Assembly: GCA_023261745.1 (NCBI GenBank)
Contig: JAGDXR010000004.1
Span: 1 to 36,731, forward strand
Length of the DNA stretch: 36,731 nt
From: Thermoplasmata archaeon
GTDB taxonomy: Archaea; Thermoplasmatota; Thermoplasmata; Thermoplasmatales; ARK-15
Direction of reading: 5' to 3'
Positions 25,098 to 33,931 of the stretch are shown here, piece by piece. The notes under the pieces are model-generated. The model saw nothing but the letters and a program-made list of their open reading frames with translations, ran no database searches and was not told the DNA's origin. Position 1 is the stretch's first letter, and every line of letters starts with the position of its first letter. Position numbers and translations under genes: made by a program.

Positions 25098-26290
25098 CGG
25101 TCTCTGACAGGGAAGACGAAGAATTCGAAAGCCTCACCAGATCCCTCTACTATGATATTATTGGTTCATTTACATTCAGGCATTATTCATCCAAATATTT
25201 CATTGGTGAAGGAAAACTGGAAGAAATAAAGGAATTCATTGAACAGAATGAAACGGATGTGGTCATAATAAACGGGAAAATCAAGTCTTCGCAGTGGTAC
25301 AACCTTGAAACGTATCTAGGGAAAAGGGTGATTGACAAGACCATGCTAATACTTGAAATATTTGCCGACAGGGCCAGAAGCAAGGAGGCAAGGCTTGAGG
25401 TTGAACTTGCAACGCTCAATTATCAGCTTCCTCTGCTAAAGGAATGGATACACCGGGCAAAGAAGGGAGAACATCCCGGGTTCATGGCCGGGGGGGAGTA
25501 CGATATTGACCAGTACTATTTCCATGTCCAGAAAAGGATCAAGAAAATCAGGGGTGAAATTGAAAAGATCAGGATGGAAAGAAAGGAGAGGAGAAAGAAC
25601 CGGTCAAGAAAAGGGTATTTTCTGGTGACCATTGCAGGATACACAAACAGCGGTAAAAGTCAGCTCATGAAAACGTTATCAGGCGAGAATGTGGTCATTG
25701 AAGACAGGATGTTTTCGACACTTGTAACACGGACCTCGAGAATAATGAACACCAAAAAAAGGGTTCTCATTACGGACACTGTGGGGTTTATAAAGGATCT
25801 TCCCCCACTGATTCTGGAAGCCTTTCAGGCAACGCTGGAAGACATTTTCAATTCCGATCTGATCATTTTTCTGATTGACGGATCAGATGAATTTGATCTT
25901 CTGTCTGAAAAGGTTGAAACTTCGATGAGAATTTTTTCAGGGGAACTGAGCGCGAAAATTCTACCCGTGATAAATAAAATCGACAGGAGAATACGGGACA
26001 TTGACAAAAAGGCAGAATATATAAGGGAAAAAATTTCAGAACCAGTTTTTGTAAGTGCGAAAACGGGAGAAAACATACAGGTTCTGCTTGATAGAATATA
26101 TTCAATGCTGGAATATGACAGGGAATACTCGCTGGAAATCGAGAGCAGCGGAAATTATATGCCCCTTGTATCCTTCGTTTATGATTATGGAGATATCGTC
26201 AATTACGAAATTAAGGACAAGATTTATTTAAAATTTAAAATAAATTCCAGATTTGATGGAATCATAAGGAAATACATAAATTTATTATAA
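25076..26290 (+). CDS. hflX: GTP-binding protein HflX
   Basis: HflX is a GTPase that binds the large ribosomal subunit; bacterial HflX splits stalled ribosomes. It is 404 aa. An N-terminal HflX domain of about 1-130 has the family block RSKEARLEVELATLNYQLP at about 101-119. A basic coiled coil follows (to about 178), then the G domain: G1 GYTNSGKS at 188-195, G3 DTVGF and G4 NKID. The region PRLT in the usual family becomes LPLLKEWIHRAKK here. The start overlaps folC by 22 nt. Confidence 0.92.
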   Translation: MVCKKAVTVSDREDEEFESLTRSLYYDIIGSFTFRHYSSKYFIGEGKLEEIKEFIEQNETDVVIINGKIKSSQWYNLETYLGKRVIDKTMLILEIFADRARSKEARLEVELATLNYQLPLLKEWIHRAKKGEHPGFMAGGEYDIDQYYFHVQKRIKKIRGEIEKIRMERKERRKNRSRKGYFLVTIAGYTNSGKSQLMKTLSGENVVIEDRMFSTLVTRTSRIMNTKKRVLITDTVGFIKDLPPLILEAFQATLEDIFNSDLIIFLIDGSDEFDLLSEKVETSMRIFSGELSAKILPVINKIDRRIRDIDKKAEYIREKISEPVFVSAKTGENIQVLLDRIYSMLEYDREYSLEIESSGNYMPLVSFVYDYGDIVNYEIKDKIYLKFKINSRFDGIIRKYINLL

Positions 26291-26389
26291 TCATTTAATG
26301 AAATATCTTTTCCGGAGATTATAACTGTTTTGGTAAAAAATATGATAAAGAAATTTTTTTAAACGGGTAACATATAGTTATAAAATACC

Positions 26390-27610
26390 ATGACGGGGTA
26401 TGATAAGATAATTGAGAAATACATTTTGAACGGCATTGAAAAGGTAGACCTTTCATATTTTGAGCCGTCATATATCCCGGAAAGGATAATTCACAGGGAC
26501 GAGGAGATAGACGTCATAATGAAAAATCTGGCCCTCATTTTTAAGAAGATTACACCGAAAAACATGTTCATTTTTGGAAAGACCGGAACGGGGAAAACTG
26601 CGGTGATTAAGTTTCTGGGAAGGGCGATGATGAATTCGAAAAATGAAAAGATAAATTTCGTTTACATGAACTGCCAGATAAATGACAATTCGTATTCCCT
26701 TCTCTATACCCTGGGAAGGAGTGCGGGTGCTGAAATTCCAGTGACAGGATGGTCCATGGACAGGCTGTTCAATTCCGTCAAGGATTCGGTTGAAAAATTC
26801 AGCGGATATTTTATAGTTGTCATGGATGAGATCGACAGATACATAAAGAAAAACGGTGACGACATATTATATTCGATCTTACTCATGAATTCTGAAATGC
26901 AGAACAGCAGAATAATCCTGATAGGAATAACGAATGATGTTACAATAATAGACCATCTTGATCCAAGGGTCAAGAGCAGGCTGAATGAAGAAAAGGTTGT
27001 TTTTCCGCCATACAACCAGTTTGAGATATATGATATATTGAAAGACAGAATTGAAATGGCGAAAATGGCAGGATACATTACCGATTCTGCAATAAGGTAC
27101 ATATCTGCAATTGCAGCCCAGGAAAACGGCGATGCAAGAAAGGCCATAGATCTTCTCAAATCAACACTGCAGATAGGAATTGACCTCAAAAATGTTCCCG
27201 TGGAGGAAAAGCATGTCAATATAGCCAAAAGCAAGATCGAATATGATGCTATATCAGAAACAATAAGATCACTTCCCCTTCATTCAAAAATAGTTCTTTT
27301 ATCGATAACATTGCTGAAGGAATATGGAAATGTGAATATCACCACAGGAGAAATATACAACGCGTACAGGAACCTTACAAACATGATAAACATACCTCCG
27401 CTGACGTCAAGAAGGCTTACTGATATACTGTCCGATCTGGACATGCTCGGAATAATCAATGCAAAGGTGATTTCCATGGGAAGATACGGAAGATCAAAGA
27501 TCGTCGACATAATGCTATCATCCAGCTTCATAAAATCCATACTGATGGAGGAGGAACTCCTGAAGTCAATAAAGGATTCAACGAGAAAACAGTCCCAGCT
27601 CAAAATCTAG
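26390..27610 (+). CDS. cdc6: Orc1/Cdc6 replication initiator
   Basis: This AAA+ protein binds origins and loads the MCM helicase. It is 406 aa. The Walker A motif GKTGTGKT is at 63-70, and the Walker B core VMDEID ends near residue 149. Sensor-1 (IGITND) and sensor-2 regions with GDARKAIDLL follow. A C-terminal winged helix (about 310-400) is recognisable from the LTSRRLTDILSDLDMLGII stretch. The gene ends convergently with raSEA, overlapping it by 33 nt. Upstream, 26291-26389 is A+T rich with no clear origin-recognition-box repeat, so an origin next to this gene is not shown. A TATA-like box at 26350-26363 would make it leaderless. Confidence 0.93.
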   Translation: MTGYDKIIEKYILNGIEKVDLSYFEPSYIPERIIHRDEEIDVIMKNLALIFKKITPKNMFIFGKTGTGKTAVIKFLGRAMMNSKNEKINFVYMNCQINDNSYSLLYTLGRSAGAEIPVTGWSMDRLFNSVKDSVEKFSGYFIVVMDEIDRYIKKNGDDILYSILLMNSEMQNSRIILIGITNDVTIIDHLDPRVKSRLNEEKVVFPPYNQFEIYDILKDRIEMAKMAGYITDSAIRYISAIAAQENGDARKAIDLLKSTLQIGIDLKNVPVEEKHVNIAKSKIEYDAISETIRSLPLHSKIVLLSITLLKEYGNVNITTGEIYNAYRNLTNMINIPPLTSRRLTDILSDLDMLGIINAKVISMGRYGRSKIVDIMLSSSFIKSILMEEELLKSIKDSTRKQSQLKI

Positions 27611-28630
27611 ATCAAGAATGTTTTTCTCTTCTCCAAAAGTTGAATATATTCTTCCTTCATTCTTTATTATGTTTTCCCAGACGGTCCTGCATTTACAGTC
27701 AGGAATGTTGCTGAGAACATTTTCATCCTGAGTGTATGAAAACTCCTCAATAATCCCTAAAATTTTTTCATCGCATGACCCGCAGTTATGAATCCCTCTC
27801 ACCTTCGAACCTGCCGTGGGAAATGATACCACCTTTTTGAATTTTGATGTCCTTTTAAGCACTTCTAGGAGACTCCACAACCATGGAGGCCTGTAATATC
27901 CATGGTTCCAGAGATATTCGACCATGGTGTATGACTGCACATCGACGGGATTCACGCTTATTATTTCAGAATATTCTGATGCAAATTCAATCGTTCTTAT
28001 CACATCCTCAATGGCTTCTCTTTCCGTAAGAAATGGTGGTTTCAAAAGAACATAGGTCTTAAGGGGAATGGAGAGATCTTTCAGGATCCCCGCAGCTCTT
28101 TCAAATTCCGATCTGCTGAACCCCTTGTTTATGGAATTTTTTAAAACCTCATCGGATGAGCTCTCAAGACCCACTGCAACCATCAGATTGCTGAATTTTT
28201 TAAATCTTTTCATTCTCTCATATGTTATGAATTCCGGCCTGGTCTCAACTATTACCCTTTTCCTGTCAGAAAAAAGGCTGAGAATGTTTTCCTGAACATT
28301 TTCCGGAATTTCATTGGGGTCAAAGAAACTGCCGGAATTGTATATCTTAATGATACTTTCATCCTTTATTTTTTTTAAAGCCATGTTTATCTGGTTCATC
28401 AGATTTTCCTCATTCACGGGCCCGGGATCTGTATCCGTGTAATACCCGCACATCGAACATCCGGAATGCCTGAACCAGAAACATCCCGTTGTCCTTAAAA
28501 TTATTACGGCCGCCCTCTCCCTTCTGCCTCTGAAAGGCTCATATTCACTCCATACCGAAACATAATCATCAGGAGCATGGTCCCTTTCAGCCCTGTTCCT
28601 GATGCTTTTTATTAATTCCTGCATATTCAT
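27578..28630 (-). CDS. Archaeosine biosynthesis radical SAM protein RaSEA
   Basis: RaSEA works with ArcS to turn the lysine-modified preQ0 base at tRNA position 15 into archaeosine. The protein is 350 aa and belongs to COG1244. The cluster cysteines are spaced C-x7-C-x2-C: Cys50, Cys58 and Cys61 in TTGCFWFRHSGCSMCGYY. That spacing differs from the standard radical SAM CxxxCxxC and is typical of this family. A late cluster of Cys near NCGSC and DCKC may bind a second metal. Its ATG overlaps the stop of the aminopeptidase gene by ATGA, so the two are translationally coupled. Confidence 0.87.
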   Translation of the reverse strand: MNMQELIKSIRNRAERDHAPDDYVSVWSEYEPFRGRRERAAVIILRTTGCFWFRHSGCSMCGYYTDTDPGPVNEENLMNQINMALKKIKDESIIKIYNSGSFFDPNEIPENVQENILSLFSDRKRVIVETRPEFITYERMKRFKKFSNLMVAVGLESSSDEVLKNSINKGFSRSEFERAAGILKDLSIPLKTYVLLKPPFLTEREAIEDVIRTIEFASEYSEIISVNPVDVQSYTMVEYLWNHGYYRPPWLWSLLEVLKRTSKFKKVVSFPTAGSKVRGIHNCGSCDEKILGIIEEFSYTQDENVLSNIPDCKCRTVWENIIKNEGRIYSTFGEEKNILDLDFELGLFSR

Positions 28631-31116
28631 TTTTTATCAATCTTTTCCAGCAGTTCGTAATACTTTTTTCTTATGTCATCAACTTCCCTTTTTAGATTCT
28701 CTATCTCATCCGTGAACATTCTACCCTTTTTAAGCGCATCCATCGTTTCCCTCATTTTTCTTTTCAGTCTTCCATCAAGTTCAATCATATATGCATATTC
28801 GATTTCGGGTATTGCATCCTGCAGACCACAGCTGTAAAGGCCATCAATGGCCCCTGACCTGACAAAGAGATTCTCATCCCTCAAAAGGCGGAATAAAATC
28901 GGAAGAACGTCCTTGTTCATGTACCCGGATTTCCCGATTGACATTGCCGCAATCGCCCTGAGCCTCATGATGTATTTTTTCTCTGTGAATTCTGTTTCCA
29001 TCTTTATTGCATTCTCATTCCTGAAATACGATAATCCATACAGCAGGCCAGTCCTTACTATCTCATTCATTGTTTCATATTCCCTGTATTCCCTTAAAAT
29101 GTCATATGATTCATCCATTCCTGTTTCTCCAATGGATTTCAGAGATGTAGAAATTATGTATGGCCTGTCTTCGGTTTTAAGAGCCCTTTTCAGCATCTCC
29201 AGCGCTTCCCTGTTTTTATAATATTTTCCGAGAGAATCAATGATTGCATTCCTTACCTTTGAATTGACATTCCTGTTACCTATAGATCTATTATATATTT
29301 CATTCAATGCGTTCAGGGAATATTCCGTACCAATTTTTGAAATGGCCCTTATTGCCTCAATCCTGACGCCGTAAAAACTGTCATTCATGGCAGTATCCTT
29401 GAGGATATCGACCATTTCCCTGCCACCGAGTTTAACTGCATCCTTAATCGCCTCGATCCTTTCAATAACAGTCCTTCCATTTTTTATAATGTACCTTACC
29501 ATTTCTGGAGGTTTTGTGAATTCCATATCTTTCAGTATATGGTTTTCCGGATCAATTGAAATTCCTAAAATACCGTCATGGTCAAATGAAAATTCCTCAA
29601 ACCTATTCTCGATTCTAACATTTTTTATTATTCTTTCATTATCTGTATATATTGCGATTTCCAGAGGGAAACTGAAGCATTTTACCGTATTGTCATCATC
29701 CTGTGTCTGTTCAATTTTAATCCTGATGTTTTTATCATCTCTTTTCATGTCAACCTTCAACTGTGGATGTCCACCATGGAAAACCCACTGATCGAAAAAC
29801 CTTTCAAAGGACCTCCCTGTAAATTCCTTCAGGAGTTTCATGAAATCATACGTGTCTATGCTCCTTCCACCATATGTTTCAAGATAGAATTTTATAAACG
29901 ACCAGAATTTTTCGTCACCCATCTCATATCTGAGCATGTGTATGACCCTGGATGCCTTTTCATATGAATGGCGGTCAAATATCTCGGAAGGTGATTCATA
30001 AAGGTTTGTAACTATTGGCCTCCTGTATTTCGAAGAATCCTCTTCCTTGTACGATAGTTCATCCTGATACATGTAATACAGAAATGCGTCATGCCCAAGA
30101 AAATGGTCCTGATAAACGTTCTCCATGTATGTTGCAAAACCCTCATTGAGCCATATATGGGCCCATGATGAGCATGTGATGTAGTCGCCGAACCACTGGT
30201 GTGCCAGTTCATGTGCAATTAATGGTTCAGACATTATTTCGTTATGGGTGTTCAGTTCATGAAGCGTGTATTCTGTAAGTGTTGTGGAATTTATGTTTTC
30301 CATTCCTCCAACCACAAAATCATAAACCACAACCTGGGCATATTTCTTGTATGGATATTTGAAACCCGTGATCCTGCTGTAAAACCGTATCATGTCAGGT
30401 GTGTTTATGAACGTTCTGTTGATGTATTTTCCCATTCCTTCCGGAACAAGATAAATAAGTTTTACGTCATCAACCTCATCCTCAAGGATATCAAAAACAC
30501 CAGATACAAATGAAATCAGGTATACGGGATGGGGAAAATCCTCCTTCCAGTGGAATACGGTTTCATTTTGAAGTTCTTTCCTTTCTAACAGAATTCCGTT
30601 TGAAAGGGCATAAAACCCCTTGGGAACGTGTGCTGTGATTTCACTTGAACTTCTCTGGTTTGGAAAATCATATGATGGAATCCAGTATCTTGAATCCTCA
30701 TCCTCGCCCTGAGACCAGACCTGTGGATGATTTCTTTCTTTTTCCTTATCCGCAGGAATGAAATAAAGGCCCTTTCTTGGTGTAGATGAATATTCTAGTG
30801 TAATTTCAACATCATCGCCTTCTGGTATTTCATCCTCGAAGTATATGTTGAGGGTTTTACCATCATATTCATAATTTTTAATTCTGTGCGTGGAAATTAT
30901 GTTTGAAAATTTCAGCTCAATCGCATCAAGGCTTATTTTATTTATATTGGAAAACTTGGTGTTCAGCATGATTTTTTCAATGGCCCTGAAACTTCTGCTT
31001 TCAAAATCCGGCCATATTTCAACAGATATGTGTTTCTGAAGGAATTCCTTATCCCGCTCATAATTCTTTTTATATTCTGGATATGCAAATGGTTCCCTAT
31101 AGAGTTTGTCTAACAT
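28627..31116 (-). CDS. M1 family zinc aminopeptidase with HEAT-like repeat tail
   Basis: The enzyme removes N-terminal residues from peptides. It is 829 aa. The exopeptidase motif GGMEN is at 270-274. The zinc motif HELAH is at 302-306, with the third ligand Glu325 in NEGFATY. A beta-rich domain precedes the catalytic domain. From about 545 to 800 the chain becomes a run of short helical repeats resembling HEAT/PBS-lyase repeats, then a coiled coil to the end. Thermoplasma tricorn factors F2/F3 are M1 enzymes too, so this may trim proteasome or tricorn products. No signal peptide is seen. It is coupled to raSEA downstream. Confidence 0.92.
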   Translation of the reverse strand: MLDKLYREPFAYPEYKKNYERDKEFLQKHISVEIWPDFESRSFRAIEKIMLNTKFSNINKISLDAIELKFSNIISTHRIKNYEYDGKTLNIYFEDEIPEGDDVEITLEYSSTPRKGLYFIPADKEKERNHPQVWSQGEDEDSRYWIPSYDFPNQRSSSEITAHVPKGFYALSNGILLERKELQNETVFHWKEDFPHPVYLISFVSGVFDILEDEVDDVKLIYLVPEGMGKYINRTFINTPDMIRFYSRITGFKYPYKKYAQVVVYDFVVGGMENINSTTLTEYTLHELNTHNEIMSEPLIAHELAHQWFGDYITCSSWAHIWLNEGFATYMENVYQDHFLGHDAFLYYMYQDELSYKEEDSSKYRRPIVTNLYESPSEIFDRHSYEKASRVIHMLRYEMGDEKFWSFIKFYLETYGGRSIDTYDFMKLLKEFTGRSFERFFDQWVFHGGHPQLKVDMKRDDKNIRIKIEQTQDDDNTVKCFSFPLEIAIYTDNERIIKNVRIENRFEEFSFDHDGILGISIDPENHILKDMEFTKPPEMVRYIIKNGRTVIERIEAIKDAVKLGGREMVDILKDTAMNDSFYGVRIEAIRAISKIGTEYSLNALNEIYNRSIGNRNVNSKVRNAIIDSLGKYYKNREALEMLKRALKTEDRPYIISTSLKSIGETGMDESYDILREYREYETMNEIVRTGLLYGLSYFRNENAIKMETEFTEKKYIMRLRAIAAMSIGKSGYMNKDVLPILFRLLRDENLFVRSGAIDGLYSCGLQDAIPEIEYAYMIELDGRLKRKMRETMDALKKGRMFTDEIENLKREVDDIRKKYYELLEKIDKK

Positions 31117-31175
31117 GATGATCCATATTTCTTATGATATATTAAGCATTTCTCCTAAAAGAATCACATAGTTAA

Positions 31176-31184
31176 TTTTATAAG
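31176..31184 (+). promoter_or_regulatory. TATA box of tRNA-Gln
   Basis: TTTTATAAG is centred about 28 nt before the mature tRNA 5' end, the spacing expected when transcription starts at or next to the tRNA. Confidence 0.5.
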
Positions 31185-31207
31185 TAATTTTATTTTAATG
31201 TAATCAT

Positions 31208-31280
31208 AGCCCCGTGGTGTAGTGGCCAAGCATGCGGGACTTTGGATCCTGCGACGGCAGTTCGAATCTGCCCGGGGCTG
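31208..31280 (+). tRNA. tRNA-Gln(TTG)
   Basis: The acceptor AGCCCCG pairs fully with CGGGGCT (31273-31279), with G as discriminator. The anticodon loop CTTTGGA lies between CGGGA and TCCTG, giving anticodon TTG. The T loop TTCGAAT is present. CCA is not encoded. trpS begins 18 nt later and may share the transcript. Confidence 0.95.
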
Positions 31281-31298
31281 TTAAATATGTGATTTAAT

Positions 31299-32447
31299 AT
31301 GGATGAATTTGAAGTATCTCCATGGAATGTTTCTGGAAAAATAGATTACGATAAATTGATTGAAAGATTCGGTACACAAAAATTGAGCAATGATTTATTA
31401 AGTGATTTAAAAAATTTATCTGGGGAATTGCATCTCTTTTTTAGAAGAAATGTATTTTTTTCACACAGGGATTTTGACAAGATTATAGAAGATATAAAAA
31501 ATGGTAAGTCATTTTTCATTTATACTGGTAGAGGTCCATCAGGTCCAATGCATATTGGACATCTTCTTCCATTTATTTTGGCAAAATGGTTTCAAGAAAA
31601 ATTCAATGTAAATGTTTATATAGAAATCACAGATGATGAAAAATATCTTCATTCAGATAACCTCGATTTAAAGGATACAAAAAAATATGCAATAGAAAAT
31701 ACGTTGGATATAATATCCTTAGGATTTAATGAAGATAAAACATTTGTTTTTTTTGATACAGAATACATAAAAAACATGTATAAATTAGCACTAAGGATAG
31801 CCAAGAAAATTAATTTTTCAACTGTAAAGGCGGTTTTTGGATTTAAAGAGAGTACAAATATAGGAATGATTTTTTATCCAACATTGCAATTAGTACCTAC
31901 ATTTTTTGAAAACAACAGATGCTTAATTCCTGAAGCAATTGATCAAGATCCATATTGGAGGATTCAAAGAGATATTGCAGATTCGATAGGAAAATATAAA
32001 GCTTCAGTAATACACAGCAAGTTTTTGCCTCCATTATCAGGAATTGAGGGAAAAATGAGTTCATCAATTCCTGAGACAGCCATTTATTTAAATGATTCAC
32101 CAGAAATTGTAAAAAAGAAAATAATGAAATATGCCTTTTCCGGAGGACAACCTACTATTGAAGAGCATAGGAAGTACGGTGGAAATCCAGATATTGACGT
32201 ATCTTTTCAATGGCTATACATGATGTTTGAAGAGGATGATGAGAAAATCAAAGAGATTGAAATTTCTTATAAAAAGGGTGATTTATTGACCGGAGAATTA
32301 AAAAATATTTTAATTGAAAAAATTAACAAATTTTTAATTGATTTTAGAGAAAAAAGGGAAAAATATAAGGATAGGTTGGAAAAATATTTATATGATGGAA
32401 AACTTGCTAATAAAATGTGGAATACAATTTATGATAATGTAAAATAG
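31299..32447 (+). CDS. trpS: Tryptophanyl-tRNA synthetase (archaeal/eukaryotic type)
   Basis: This is a class I synthetase of 382 aa that charges tRNA-Trp. HIGH is at 85-88 in GPSGPMHIGH, and the KMSKS loop reads KMSSS in GIEGKMSSS. ALDQDPY-type archaeal motifs appear as IDQDPYWRIQRD. The coding sequence is far richer in A+T than genes to the left: one sampled 60-base line here has 25% G+C, while sampled lines in hflX and pckG have 47% and 58%. TTA is the main leucine codon. It starts 18 nt after the tRNA-Gln 3' end, and the methylthiotransferase gene begins one base after its stop. Confidence 0.95.
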   Translation: MDEFEVSPWNVSGKIDYDKLIERFGTQKLSNDLLSDLKNLSGELHLFFRRNVFFSHRDFDKIIEDIKNGKSFFIYTGRGPSGPMHIGHLLPFILAKWFQEKFNVNVYIEITDDEKYLHSDNLDLKDTKKYAIENTLDIISLGFNEDKTFVFFDTEYIKNMYKLALRIAKKINFSTVKAVFGFKESTNIGMIFYPTLQLVPTFFENNRCLIPEAIDQDPYWRIQRDIADSIGKYKASVIHSKFLPPLSGIEGKMSSSIPETAIYLNDSPEIVKKKIMKYAFSGGQPTIEEHRKYGGNPDIDVSFQWLYMMFEEDDEKIKEIEISYKKGDLLTGELKNILIEKINKFLIDFREKREKYKDRLEKYLYDGKLANKMWNTIYDNVK

Positions 32448-32448
32448 T

Positions 32449-33660
32449 ATGAAAATATATTTTGAAAAATATGGATGCAGCCTTAATCAGGCTGAAACAA
32501 TTGAAATATTAGAAAATTATTTGGATAGAGGATATAATTTAACCGAAAAACCAGAAGATGCCGATAGAATTCTTATTGGTACATGTGTTGTAATACAACA
32601 CACTGAAAATCACATGGTAAAAAGGGTTGAGGAATTAAGCAAATATAACAAGCCTGTTATAGTTTATGGTTGTTTGCCAACTGTAAAGGAGGATAGAATT
32701 AAAAATATAAAAAATGTCTATCCATTAAAGATTGGAGAAAAAAATACAATCGATTTTGAATTAAATTTAAATCATAACATATACAATATAGAGAGCACAT
32801 ATACAATACCAATAGCCCAGGGATGCAATGGATATTGCACTTATTGCATCTCTCGATTATCAAGGGGTTATGTGAAAAGTAAAGAGATAGATTATATTCT
32901 TGAAAGAGTAAAGATTGCCATTTCAAGAGGTTTTAAAGAGATTAGAATAAGTGCATTGGATGCGGCAGCTTATGGAATTGATATAAATTCAAATTTAGCA
33001 ATATTATTAAATAAAATAAATGAAATTGATGGAGATTTTATGATTAGGGTTGGAATGATGGAACCTTCAAATTTATTGAGAATTAAGGATGAATTATTAA
33101 ATTCATTTTTAATAAATAAAAAAATTTTCAAGTTTTTCCATATTCCAATACAAAGCGGTAGTGAAAAGGTATTAAAATTAATGAATAGAAAATATAATAT
33201 AAAAGATATTAAAAATTTAATAGATGAAATTAAATCAAAATTTGAAAATTATACCTTTTCTACAGATATAATAACAGGTTTTCCAGGAGAAGATGATGAA
33301 GCTTTTGAAGAAACCGTAAAACTGGTTGAATATATAAAACCCGACATTTTGAACATAACAAGATATTCTCCGAGGCCAAATACCCCTGCATATAAATTAA
33401 AAATGCCAAAGTCTATAGATTCAAAAAATAGGTCTTCATATTTAACCGATTTGCATAGGGAAATAAGTTTAAAGAGGAATGAATTATTGGTTGGAAAAGA
33501 ATTTCAAGTATTAGTTACAGAAAAGGGTAAAGAGGGTTATTTGGCAAGGACCACTTTTTATCGTCCAGTAATTTTGAAAGAGGCAAAGATTGGTGTTTGG
33601 TATAATGTATATATAAAGGAATTAACACCATATTATTTAATTGGTGAAATACTAAAGTGA
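32449..33660 (+). CDS. tRNA t6A37 methylthiotransferase, e-MtaB type
   Basis: The enzyme adds a methylthio group to threonylcarbamoyladenosine at tRNA position 37 (ms2t6A), next to the anticodon. It is 403 aa. The N-terminal cluster domain has Cys10, Cys46 and Cys75. The radical SAM cluster motif CNGYCTYC has Cys126, Cys130 and Cys133. A C-terminal TRAM-type beta domain starts near residue 335. The motif set matches archaeal/eukaryotic e-MtaB (CDKAL1) rather than bacterial MiaB. There is no ribosome binding site; the gap to trpS is one base. A ubiquitin-like sulfur carrier gene follows. Confidence 0.9.
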   Translation: MKIYFEKYGCSLNQAETIEILENYLDRGYNLTEKPEDADRILIGTCVVIQHTENHMVKRVEELSKYNKPVIVYGCLPTVKEDRIKNIKNVYPLKIGEKNTIDFELNLNHNIYNIESTYTIPIAQGCNGYCTYCISRLSRGYVKSKEIDYILERVKIAISRGFKEIRISALDAAAYGIDINSNLAILLNKINEIDGDFMIRVGMMEPSNLLRIKDELLNSFLINKKIFKFFHIPIQSGSEKVLKLMNRKYNIKDIKNLIDEIKSKFENYTFSTDIITGFPGEDDEAFEETVKLVEYIKPDILNITRYSPRPNTPAYKLKMPKSIDSKNRSSYLTDLHREISLKRNELLVGKEFQVLVTEKGKEGYLARTTFYRPVILKEAKIGVWYNVYIKELTPYYLIGEILK

Positions 33661-33695
33661 AAACTAAAAATAGATAAAGATATATAATATTAATA

Positions 33696-33893
33696 ATGAC
33701 AAGGTTAAAAATAATAAATGATAATAAAGAATTCACAGTTAAAGGAAATAGAAAGATAATAGAAATATTAAAAGAACTTTCATTAAATCCTGATGCATAT
33801 ATTGTTTTAATAGATGGAAAACCTGTGCCTGAAGATGAATATGTTGAAGAATCTAAATACATCGAATTGCTGAGGGTCTTTTCAGGAGGATGA
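33696..33893 (+). CDS. ThiS/MoaD-like (SAMP-type) ubiquitin-fold sulfur carrier
   Basis: This is a 65-aa beta-grasp protein ending in FSGG, the diglycine that an E1-like enzyme adenylates before thiocarboxylation or protein conjugation. The core reads NRKIIEILKELSLNPDAYIVLI and ELLRVFSGG, typical of the ThiS/MoaD/Urm1 group. Such proteins supply sulfur to thiamine, molybdopterin or tRNA thiolation, or act as protein modifiers (SAMPs). Its position 35 nt after the tRNA methylthiotransferase gene makes tRNA sulfur supply a plausible guess. No E1 gene is in the window. Confidence 0.88.
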   Translation: MTRLKIINDNKEFTVKGNRKIIEILKELSLNPDAYIVLIDGKPVPEDEYVEESKYIELLRVFSGG

Positions 33894-33898
33894 ATTAA

Positions 33899-33909
33899 TT
33901 TTTATATAC
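33899..33909 (+). promoter_or_regulatory. TATA box of the cytochrome bd-type oxidase operon
   Basis: TTTTTATATAC is centred about 27 nt before the cydA ATG at 33932, which predicts a leaderless transcript. Confidence 0.5.
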
Positions 33910-33931
33910 TCAATTTTTAATTAAATAAAAT

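Noticed and set aside
26291-26389. Possible replication origin upstream of orc1/cdc6
   Set aside because: The 99-bp gap is A+T rich and contains TTTTCCGGAGAT and AAACGGG, but no repeated origin-recognition box with its G-string was found, so no origin is claimed.
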